From: Tetradesmus obliquus
Taxonomy: Eukaryota; Chlorophyta; Chlorophyceae; Sphaeropleales; Scenedesmaceae
DNA: 64,000 nucleotides
Assembly: GCA_030272155.1 (NCBI GenBank)
Contig: CP126196.1
Coordinates: forward strand, 5,952,501-6,016,500
Direction: 5' to 3'
Positions 43,912 through 54,360 of the stretch are shown piece after piece (position 1 is the stretch's first letter; each line of letters opens with the position of its first letter). The notes under the pieces are model-generated. The model searched no databases, was not told where the DNA came from, and worked only from the letters and a program-made list of their open reading frames with translations. Position numbers and translations under genes: made by a program.

Positions 43912-45076
43912 TCGAGAGAGGTCTGTTACAGGGGTGGGCAAGCTATCGCCCTAGAGCGAGTCACGTGCCCCTCTTTCAGCTCACATATCATGAGAACCCC
44001 ATAGCAAGCCACAAGATGCAACCAAAGTAAAACTCCAGAGGCATCTTGCAGCCCCTACCTCCCCATAAACCAACAAGTACATGCAGTGCAGCATGTGCGA
44101 AGTGCAGCACGAAAAGCAGCAGGGTGCTCAAAGCACAGGGCACAAAACGCACAAGGGAAGGCAGGCATGGTCCAAACAGCAAGCGGGATGCACAATGGTG
44201 CTGCTTACCATAGGTGTTTGGCATGATTGCACCAAGGCACTGCTGTACACACCAGACTGCAGCAAGCAGGAGCACGCGGGACCGACAGGAGACACTGCAT
44301 GTGACATGCAAACTAAGGTGCTACTGCTTCTGCAATCCTCATGGCTGACAAGCACAGAAGCACGCAATGCGACACACAGAGGCGAAAATCAAGCACAGTG
44401 ACACACGACATGCAACATGGCCTTGCCAGAAAGTGGAAATTGGACAACTACTGACAGCACATCATGTAAAAGCAGGAAGGTCAACCAGAGCGGGGCGCCA
44501 GTACAACGCGCAGCTGTGCTGGATCAGAACGCAAGAACGGGTGATCTCCACGCCAATGAGCCGGCGCAGCCTCCATTGCCACAAAATCAGCAAGCAATTC
44601 CCAAAACCGCAAAACCGCCTGCTGCTTCGCCTCCTGTAACACCTGCGCTATTAGTTGCTGTCGCTGTTGTTGTTGCTGCAGCAGCTGCTGCTGCCTACGC
44701 TGCTCAACCAGCTGGTTATGCTGATGCTGCGCAGCAGTGAGAGCTGCAGGCTGAAACACATTTGTAATAGGTACCTGCCATTGCGGCGGCGGCGCAGACG
44801 GCCGCGGCGCAGCAGGCGCGGGCGGCGGAATGTGCAGCGTGTTAGCCTGCCGTCGGCCAACATCCATGGCATTCAGAGCAGCTAAACAAATAACCCCCCA
44901 AACACCCTGGTGGAGCCGCTTAGGGCCGGGAGGCCGCTGCATCAACCAGACATGCCGCATAGCAAGCGGCGGGCGGCCTGCAGCCCGCGTACACCATGCT
45001 GCAGGCAACGCAGACAGCAGGCTGTCAATCACCGCCACCGCAACTGGGCACTCCCAAAAATGGTGCACCAGACCAG
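43912..45076 (-). mobile_element. LINE family L-c, 5'-truncated sister copy
   Basis: Matches 35486-36670 of the first L-c copy at about 97-98 percent by eye, in the same orientation. The minus-strand frame 45068-44481 contains HHFWECPVAVAV, PPGPKRLHQGVWG and the Gln-rich end, closing with TGA. A short deletion removes a few codons near the C-terminus (AHWRGDHP here, AHWRVAVPGDHP in the first copy). Homology stops at about 45076. Confidence 0.9.
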
Positions 45077-45162
45077 ACCAGGGTAATTTTAGACACGGCA
45101 GCTGCCGGTGGCTTGTCTCACCGTGTATAATCGTTTCTCGTGTTCAGGGCCGTGTTCAGGGC

Positions 45163-45240
45163 CGTGTTCGAACCATGTTCTGGTAGAGCACCCCAATGCA
45201 CAACATGGGACGCGGGTTCGACCCAGGCGCCCGAGGTGTG
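45163..45240 (+). repeat. tRNA-like SINE head
   Basis: CTGGTAGAGCACC resembles a Pol III A box and, about 35 bp later, GGGTTCGACCC matches a B box. The T-arm and acceptor stem do not pair properly, so this is not a tRNA gene. Preceded by GTGTTCAGGGCC in tandem. Probably a tRNA-derived SINE or relic. Confidence 0.4.
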
Positions 45241-46877
45241 ATACGGAGTTTTTTGCCATTGACTGCTGAAAAGTTGAATATGACACAAGCCTGGCTGCTG
45301 CTATCCGTCAACTTGCTCGATCAGGCCAAAAAACGGGGCTTGGAGCAGTCTATGCCTGTGCTGCATGCCTGGTCACTGCGTTTTGGGGCCATGCCGTGTT
45401 TACACTGGTAGCCGAAGGTAGTGCATCATGTTTTGGCGCTGGCGCGGTCGTTCTGCACAAGAGTGCCTTGCCTTTGCTCTTTGACCTGCCTGTTGGGTGG
45501 AAACTTGTTTGGCCTGCTGAGTGGCTGGTGACAGGCCGCTGCGACATGCGGTTGTGTTTGTGTGCCTTTGGGCAGCTCTGCATTTTCCAGCCACCTTTTC
45601 ACTGCCCAAGCTGTGCTCCGCCCTAGGCTGAGCTGCGGCTTGGTGAGCTCAGCCCGCCCGCAATGCAGTTTAGGGTTTAGTGCATGCATTTCCACTTCTC
45701 GTACGAGGATACATTTACTAGGGCGAACTGTGTGGAGTAAGGAAGGCGGCTGTGCTAGCATGGCCATATGCCGAAACTTACACACGGGGGCCATTTCTCT
45801 GGGGTTGGGCCTCACATGAGTGACGGTCTGTGCTGAACTTCCTGCAGTTTTCTTGTGTTTTCGGGTGTTCGTCGCAACGTAGTTGCCTGTGCACACTGTG
45901 TAACCCCTCTTCTTCGGCTTGGAGCAGTCTGCTTACAAGCACAACCCCCATACTCTCAGAGCTGCTGCGTACTTTAGTAAAACAACACCCGACTGCTGCA
46001 AGTTAGCTGCAGCTGTGTTAAGGCTACCATGTGCCACATGCAACAGCTGCAGCACAGCTGTAAGCAGCAAACCTAGTAGGTGCAAGCAGCAAACCTACTA
46101 GCAATCCTATAGCATGGCGCCGCGTGCAGGAAGAGACAGACTGCGCACTTCGGCAATGCCACTGCCTCACACAGCAACCACGGCAAACTACATACCCGGC
46201 TGCAACCAGAGATGAACACAGCTGCAGCAGTGCTGCACAGCATCAATATCACACCCGGGTGCAACAAAGGCACCGCACAGCCTACAAACAATGCACAGAA
46301 GCTGACAGATGATGTACACCAGCTGGGTAGGCTGCAGCGCAGTACAGCTGCAGCAGAGTTGCAAGCAGCAACCCTATGACGTTGCACAAAGAAGTGATGG
46401 CATACTAGTAGTACTACGCAGCTGCAGCAGTGCTGCTTTGCACGGTAACTGTGCACTGCAATCAGAAATGGACACAGCTGCAACGTTGTTGCTGCACACA
46501 CCAACGGCACCACACTGTACATTTAGCTGATGCAGCAGATGCAGCGCAATTGCGTCGCGCATAGAGAAAGAGACACACTGCTCACAGCTACAGCGCTGTA
46601 GTGCTAGCAGTGCTGCTGGCACCAGCCACCCCGCGCCGCACGCTCCTGCAAGCAGAGCGGAGCATTCCTGCAAAGGCATTGCTCTGCTGCAATTGCGCTG
46701 GAACATGGGGAGAAAGACGCAGTACCGCTGGTCTGTTGCCCCTGACGCTCTGCTGGCACGAACATCACTCCACCATTCTCTGGCAGCAATATCACTGCTA
46801 CTGCTGCTGCTGCAGTTGTGCAGTTGCTGCTGCTGCAGGATGCTGGCAGCAACTCACACCAGTGAATGGATCAGTAT
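45241..46877. other. Non-coding stretch, inverted repeat copy and CTGCAG-rich DNA
   Basis: 45861-45915 is the inverted copy of the GGGGTTACAC repeat. From about 45950 to 46870 the DNA is rich in degenerate AGCTGCAGCAGTGCTG and GCAAGCAGCAAACCTA units, minisatellite-like. No gene was supported. Confidence 0.45.
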
Positions 46878-49800
46878 TCAGCTGATGAGGTCGTTGAGCA
46901 GGTAGTTGTCACCCCCAAGCTTGTAAGCAGGCACGATGCAGACTTTGATGTTGAGCATCCCAAGCGTGAGTGCCATGTAGCTGCCCTGAACAATGTGCAC
47001 TCGTTTCTTGGCTGTTGGGGCTTTGGGCGCCGCTGGCTCCCACACCAAAGGTGCAAAGCCCAGCGGCTTGCCCCTGCTGTCCTTGGGGTTGACATCAGCA
47101 GGGTTGGCATAGCACCTTACAAAGACAAAATCAATGTCGGCCGCTGTGCCCAGTGTGTACACCTGGCCGTAGCACTGTTGCTCCTGCTCTGCACCGTCTG
47201 GACTCACCATGATGGTGTCATAGCAGACATCATTGATTGTCAAGCAGTTGCTCATGCGCCCTGTGAGAGCAGCGTGGCCCCGCACCACGTCCACAATGCC
47301 CTCGACACGGGGCAAGCCCAGCGCCGCTTTGATCTCCACTGATGTAAGAGTCCCTGCAGGCCCCAGCGGTGTGCCAGTGCTGCTCAGCATGCTTGTCACT
47401 GCTGACTGTAGGTGGGTTAGCTCTGGCACGCAGTCAACCACTTTGTACTCCCAGGTGTTGATGTCCGTCAGGTTGGCAAAGTTGAACATCTTGCCGCTTG
47501 GAGACATGGTTGGCTGCCAGTCTGCTGCTGTTGTTTGCCTCTGCAGTGCACACACAGAACAGGACAGACTACAGTCAGTTGATGCTGAGTGCATGGCACG
47601 CATGACAATCAAAGCTCTCTGTTTCAAATGTTCACTCTTGTTACACAACAGTCTCGACTAGGCAGGCACAAGGAACAGTGCATGCTGAAAGCTGGGCGGC
47701 TGCCTGCTGCCTAAGACCAGGTATTACTGCCAGAATGCGGACAGCAGCACATGCTGTCGGCTGTAGGTCAGAGATGCTGGTCGACCACACATTGAGACGA
47801 GCAAGCACTGCCTTTCAGCACAGCGGTGTGATAGTTGCTTACCACTCCAATTGCTGGTTTGGCGGGGTCGGACGCGGGACGGGCGCTGGCCTGCTGCAGT
47901 GCTGCTGTCAAGGGCACTCTGTTGGCAACTTGCTGGTTCAACCCCTTGTACTTCCTGTTTGTTGCGTTGTAAGCCTCGCTCAACCCCTTGTTGAAGCTCT
48001 CTTTGGGGCCAGTGTCGCTGATTGAGATTATCCTCATCTGGGGGATGACAGCAGCATACTTGCGCATGTTGGCCATTTTAGGAAAGTCAAATGACTTGCA
48101 GTCACCAAGTGTGGTGTTGATGCTGTTGATAAGCGCATCTGTGGCCTGCTCCAGCGCAGCCAAAGTGCCCTCCGCGTGCGTGTTGAGGTCCCTGAGCTTC
48201 TGCCAGCGCGCGTAATCTGCAGTGCAGCAGGGCGTGGGCAACAAGCAGTGACCTAGCTGAATGACATAAGCATATGTGCAGGATCCGTGGGGCTGCTGTT
48301 GTTGACAGCAGGATGTATGTGACAACAGTTTGCATAGAAGGCTGCTTCACTATGTAGAACTGCTCAGCTGGACTTGCAGGATGCCCTTTCCTGTGTCAAG
48401 CATGTTTGCCGCACCAAGGGAGCACACCAGTCCACCAATTAAGAAACGGTGAAAGTTCCACAGTGTTGCACGGCATGCTACACGTCCAACAAACCACAAA
48501 CAGCGCCCACAAGGAAGCTTACCTGCAAACAGCTGCGCCACAGCATCATCTGCCAAGCCATACATGGCGATGGCAGCGAACTTCATCACGCCTCGCCTTT
48601 CCTCAGCCATTGCATACTTTGCCTCAAGTCCATCTGATGGGTAAAAGGCCTCGTGGCAACCCCTGATCTCCTGCAGCCTGTAGTTGATGTCTGATTTGAT
48701 CTCCTCTGCCAGCGCCTTGCCATGCTGATTCTCCAGGCACAGATCGAAGCCAACCAACAGGTGCCTAAGCTTGAATATGCACATAGTTGCTACAGCTGCT
48801 GCCGTCAGAGTTTGCTGCCTTCACATTTGCTTTCAACTGCAGCATACTCGAACCACACGAACATACCGCTGCTAATTGCTGGTGCAAGCTACAGCAATGG
48901 AAGGTACAGCAGTTGCTGCTGCTGCGGCTGCTGCTGCTGCCATCTGTGCTGCCTGTCGTTTGATGCTATACTGTTCCTGCAGTTGCATCCTGCTTTGAGC
49001 TGCCATGCTGCATGGGCTCTGACCATCAACACATAAGCAATATGTGCTGGTCAATAGCATGTTCATATCACACTTACTCGCTGGTTGCCTTCTTCAATTG
49101 CTCCAAGGCCACCCCATATGCCACTTGCAGCACCTGGGCCTTGCGCTCCTTGAAGGCAGGCGTTCTCATGCCCCCCCCCCCCCCCCCCCCCTTCCTTGGC
49201 ATGATGATTGGCAACAAAGCTAGCAGCTTGCAGCCCTCTTTTTTGCGTTGGTATTCGACAGACGTGTTTCCTGCCAAAAAGCATGCGGCAGTGGAAACCA
49301 TGAGCAAGGAACAGAGCCTGCCGCTATTGAATGAGTTGGTCTCTGCATAGGATCTTCGTGCATGCTCGTGAACTATGTGCAGCCGCAGCAATGCACATTG
49401 CTGCTGTAAACTCTGACAACATGCAACCATCATCACTCACCAACGCAGACAGTCAAAGGATGACCTTTGGACCGATTCATGAGATCGTGGGATGCCTTGT
49501 CTGACCAGAAGATGAACTAGCATATTGTGTAGATTTTGTTCAGTGACTGCTGCTCCTGTTCCCATTTCTGCCCTGTCCAGAACTCGTTGTACATTCGAGT
49601 CCCATCCTGGTCGTGCAAGGGTGCAGCAGACCTAGCATACCATGTTTGGTCTGGAGTGTTGACTGGGCAGTGTTTGATGATCTCTTGAAACACCTCCATG
49701 GGCTTGCTGCGCATCGAAAGGAGGATGGGCTGAGGGTGAAAGGTGTTTGTGTATCCCAAGAGCGGCCGGAGGTCGATATGCTCCAAGCCAGGCCCTAGCT

Positions 49801-52800
49801 GTGCTTCAGTCACCTCGTCAATCAGCTTGCTGGCATTCAGCTGTGGAGGTCTGAATGAAAGACTGGGGCACGGCTTGAACGGGTTACAAACCTCCTGAAG
49901 CTTGGGTTCTGCAGTCAGACAACCTCACAGTTATCTGAGCCACTGAGGCCGGTTCAAAGCACCAGAGAGTGCCAGTATCTAACAGCAGCCGTGCCCAGAG
50001 AGCACCTAAGCCTGCCTGCAGCCCTGCTCTAGAGTCTAGCAGCACAACATCAACCCAGCAGCTCTGTAACCAGCTGCCAGTACCCAGCAACCTAGCAGCA
50101 GCCACCAGAGGTGAGCCTCAGCCTGCTATCCAGCCCTGTACCTGTTGAGAAACAGCAGCCTACTGCCCCGCTGCATAGCACGCCAAAGACGTGTGACAGA
50201 TTTACCACTGCCAGTCCACATTGCAGTTGCGCAGCCAGCCTTGAGTAACCTGCATACCCTGGTGCCACAGCAGCATACGTCCCCAAAACCTAGTGCAATG
50301 TTTACATCAATGTTTGACAACCATGGACATCGACACATGTCCCCGGTCAGTGGATACAAGTCAAAAAACATCGAACATCACATGTCATGATGTCCACCGG
50401 ATGTCCGCCGAATGTCGCGGAATGGATGTCAAGACATCGCTTTACAATGATTATAAATCACTTATACATCGCTGACTGCAGGCTCAGTTTCCGCCTGGAA
50501 CACGGCAGCATGCTGCTCGTTGGGTGTGTATGTACAGTTGCAGGCACCACCTGCCGTGTCGGCTCGCATGGTGCAGTGTAGCTGTATGCTACATTGTAAT
50601 GTTACATACACAGAGCGTGACACTGTCACAGCGGCACTACCAGGGCAACACCTCTGTGTTGAACATGCTTGAAAGCTTCCCAGGCGCAACAAACATGCAG
50701 GGTGTTTGTGTGATCACCTTCGAAGAATGTGAATTCTCAGGCCCTGCATGCGCTCTCCCGCCACAACAACATCGCATGCCAGCATGTGCATCGTCACGCT
50801 GCGGCAGTGCCCTACACTCAGTGAGTAACTCAATCAGATGCACTCAGACCCTGTGCATTGTTTTGTTGGCAGCTGCGCCGTTCCCGCTGCAGTTGAAACC
50901 GTTTCAAGTGACATCTCCCTGGGAAACATAATCCCCCTCCCCCTATAGTCACGCGCCACATCAAACAGCAACCATGCTGCGGCAAGTGGACAAGCTGCCC
51001 CCCCATAGCACAGCAGCAGCAATTTCAGCACGCCGGCAATGCATCCCACACACACTAAGCTCCACCAGCCGAGCCTGGCAGACTGCTGAGCATAATGCTG
51101 CTGCTGCTGTTGCGGTGCCAACTCTCAGCAGAAGCTGGCAATGGTGGCTCTGCAGCTTTGCCTAAACAGCTGCTTGGGCATCACAGGAAGTTCCTTGAGT
51201 CCCTGTAGCGCTTGTCGTTGTCATCCAAGCCCTCCAGCCCCTTCGCCGCCGCCCTGTTGGCGGCGTGCACGTCGGCAGCAGTGGCGCGGATCTCCACAGT
51301 GCCGTCAGCACCCAGCATGCAGTCACCTGCAGCGATGATGGTCCTGAGGAGGCGCAGCATCTCCACGTACTCTGTGTGCTGCTGCAGGTGCTGCTGCGGC
51401 AGGTTGACTGCTCCTGCCAGGCCTCCTTTGTCTCCCCTGATGTAGCGCTTGACCTGCAGAACATGGAGGGAGGGGTACACAGCAGGCGTTCCTTTAAATG
51501 TTATGTTTTGTTGTTATGTTTCTATCCCGCTACACGGTTATTGCAGCAATTGTGCTTTCTGAATGTCAACGTCTCTGCCGGGCGTTTCTGCTACCTTGGC
51601 AGTCATAGAAAACCTGCAATACGGCTCATAACACGTAGGTACTGGCATGCTGGCAGAAGATGGAATGCCTACTGCTCATGTTGGTGCAGCTGGTGATGGC
51701 ACACCTGGAAGGTTATGCCCTTCTCGTAGGTTGTGGTTGCCACGCCACCTGAGCCGAAGTGCTCCACCTTGTGGTCTGTGGACATCTTGTTGTGGCAGGC
51801 AACCAAGATCCTGCCCCAAGCGGGGGTGCCCAGCAGGTTGGTGTTGGTGCCCAGCCACGTGTTGTCTGCAGTACACATCAGCACACAGCAGCAGCTGTTG
51901 TTGGTGAGCTACAGTCATGCGGGCAGTGATGCCCAGTTACTTGTGATTCGCAGGACAAAGCAGCACGCAGCAGACACAGCAGCTGTTGTTGGTGAGCTGC
52001 AGTCAAGCACGCGGTGACACCCAGTGTTTTTGTAATCTTCACGACACAGCAGCAAGCACACTTATGTTGGCTAGCGAGCTGCAGTCGGGCGTGCACTGGA
52101 GCTCAGCTTTATGAATGCAGAGCACAACAAACAGCACGCCTGGCAAAGCAACAGCAGTTGTGTGCAAATGCCCGACAGCAACCAAGTCGCGCACCCTCAA
52201 GCAGCTCGTCTCGCCACTGCTGCAGCCCTGCCTTCAGTGCTTCTGGGCTGGCACCAGCTGCTGCTGCTGCGTCACCTGGGTACGGGAACTCTTTGGCTGC
52301 AGCGTCCTTTGCCGCCGCCGCCCATTGGCCCTTGATGTTGGATGCATGGTGGGGTATCACCTGCAGACAAACAGTGCGTGCCACAATCATGCAGAACTTG
52401 AAGATAAGTACAAGATGGCAGACCAGCAATATTGATGCACCAGCTAGCGCTATGCAAATGCTATTTTCACCAGCGTTGGTGACCCACCCCCCCCCCCTCC
52501 ACACACAAAGAGACACGATGTGCCTCACAGTGTTGTTGTATTCTGCACTGATGGTCACCTGTTTCCATTTGATGAGCATTGTTGTGCTGCTGTTGTGTTG
52601 CCGTAGCACATGTGCAGCTGGTTGTTTGCGCACAGGCACCACTGCCTTTGCATAACACGTCATAAAGAAGCACGCACTGCAGTGCAAAACGCCACGGGTC
52701 GCTTACAACAGTCAACCAGAGTAGCAGCAGCACGACATACCACTTTGTCCAGCGCCTTGAAGGCTGCCTCTCCTGCTGCTGCCCCACCAAACAGCGCCCG

Positions 52801-52937
52801 CTAGCCGCTCAGGTCTTCCACGTTGTACTGGTTGAGGTACACGCTTTTGTTGCAAACGGCTGCTTGTAGGCCAGGGACTTCAGGGCCCCGAACACGTGCT
52901 CCTTGATGTACCCGCGGCTCAGCAGCTCCTCGCGTCC
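46878..52937 (-). CDS. KDZ/Plavaka-type transposase gene, ten exons, two in-frame TAGs
   Basis: Exons: 52937-52741, 52558-52517, 52360-52195, 51865-51705, 51453-51185, 49850-49441, 49270-49078, 48764-48523, 48216-47843, 47540-46878 (TGA end). All nine junctions keep frame. Exon 6 holds KWEQEQQSLNKIY and FWSDKASHDLMNRSKGHPLTV; exon 7 adds GNTSVEYQRKKEG and LLALLPII. Exon 9 has FDFPKMANMRKYAAVIPQM, then SDTGPKESFNKGLSEAYNATNRK. The order SDK...GN...LLP...FPK...E..NK...TNRK matches the catalytic half of Plavaka/KDZ transposases, which cut and paste DNA. Exon 10 ends YMALTLGMLNIKV, DNYLLNDLIS. Defects: TAG at 52801-52803 and 49517-49519, a probable one-base frameshift near 52850, and a 21-base G run in exon 7. 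The start exon was not found. The N-terminal exons 1-5 match no family recognised here. Confidence 0.62.
49171..49191 (-). repeat. 21-base C tract (poly-Gly coding on minus strand)
   Basis: Unbroken C run on the plus strand inside exon 7 of the transposase gene. It encodes about seven glycines between PRK and MRTPAFKE; the reference length keeps the frame. Such a run is prone to slippage and sequencing error. Confidence 0.9.
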
Positions 52938-54182
52938 CTGCAGGATGTGCAAGAGAGGGAGTGGGGCAGCACATGAACATATGTATCAGCAGCAACAGTA
53001 GCTATGCATGGCGTGGTGTCAGACAGAATCTGCACAAATGCCTTGAACCTAGCCAGTGCAGCACGCAAGTTCAGGCTGGCACTCACAACACGGCAGCAAA
53101 CATTGCGTGTTGCTGTGTGCAAAGTGCAAAGCTGGCTGGGTTGCCCACTGGCGATTGTATAAGTCAGCTACCACACCAGACACAGTACTAGCATGTAAAG
53201 TACAGAACAGGTGAGCCCGCAATACAGTACCTTTGTCTTGATAACCCACAGCCCGTGATAGAGACACAGCGGTGTGACACCCAGAGCCGCGCGAGTGGCC
53301 AGTGCAGCAGCCCCGTGCCAGCAGCAGAGCACGCACTCGGCTTTAGACTAACCCCTGCCCGTGCAAGCAAAGCCGCCCGATCTCCCTTGCCACCCGCAGG
53401 TGACGCGACAACGAGTGACCGAGCAGCCCAGCAGGCCTGACAGGCACGCAGTTACTCTGCTGCACACCCAGGGACGCGCTGCCTGCGCCACCACTGGGCG
53501 GCCCTGCGCGCCACGCGCCAGCCGGCTACATAGGTTGACCGAGGGAAAGATAGGTTCCGCTGTTGCACCCTCATGCGGAGCAATCGTTGATGTCGTACGT
53601 TAATCGACGCTTGTTTGATGCAAGCGAACCGAAGGTTCACGCCAAGCTACCCAGCACGAAAGCATGGCGACAGTGTGAGCTAATTAGGCTTATAAGCCAG
53701 AACACAAATGTAGTGATTCCATAATACAAGGAAGACATGAGCATTTCGTGTGTTTGACAGAAGACGCGACGCTGACACTGCTGCGCTGCAAAACTTCTGT
53801 GCGCTAAAGGTATGGCCAATGCTTGATGACGTGCTGCCGGACAGATATACCTGCATTACAGCCGACTCGGAGCATCAGGGGTCGATGGGCGGGGGTCTCC
53901 TTGTTCAGCTTTGCTTTACATACACATTGCCCCACAACATCCCTGACGGGCAGCCACAAAATCACCAAGCAACATAATGCCCATTCACATAATGCTCGCT
54001 CATAGCTGGGTGACAATGCAAGCAATGAAGAACTGAAAGGTTGAAAGGGGGTCCACTGAAGTCCACTGAAGTCAAAAACTGGAAGCGTACAAGTAACAAT
54101 GTATGCCCAGCTTGCTGTCTGTACCTGGACAAGTTTTTTGCAACTCCATTCCTGCAACCAAGCAACAGCCAAGTGGCACACG
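52938..54182. other. Non-coding stretch upstream of the transposase exons
   Basis: The first exon and promoter of the transposase should lie here if the gene is complete, but no convincing exon was found. Confidence 0.3.
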
Positions 54183-54262
54183 TCGACTACCGTCCAAACC
54201 TGTGGTAAAAGTGCTAACAGTCATTTGAAGGTCCCAGGGGACTGACCTTGAAATCCTACACT
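54183..54262 (+). repeat. Head fragment of unit X (SINE-like), diverged
   Basis: TCGACTACCGTCC, then AACCTGTGGTAAAAGTGCTA, then GACCTTGAAATCCTA match the head of unit X at 33762 with several differences. It shows that the head also occurs without the X body, as a stand-alone SINE-like unit. Confidence 0.55.
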
Positions 54263-54360
54263 ATGCATCATCCGAGTGAGGCTTGGGACCAGGCTGCTGT
54301 GCTAAACTCCGCACTTCTACAGTAATACTAGTTGAATTTGGATTTTGAAGCTGAACATGT

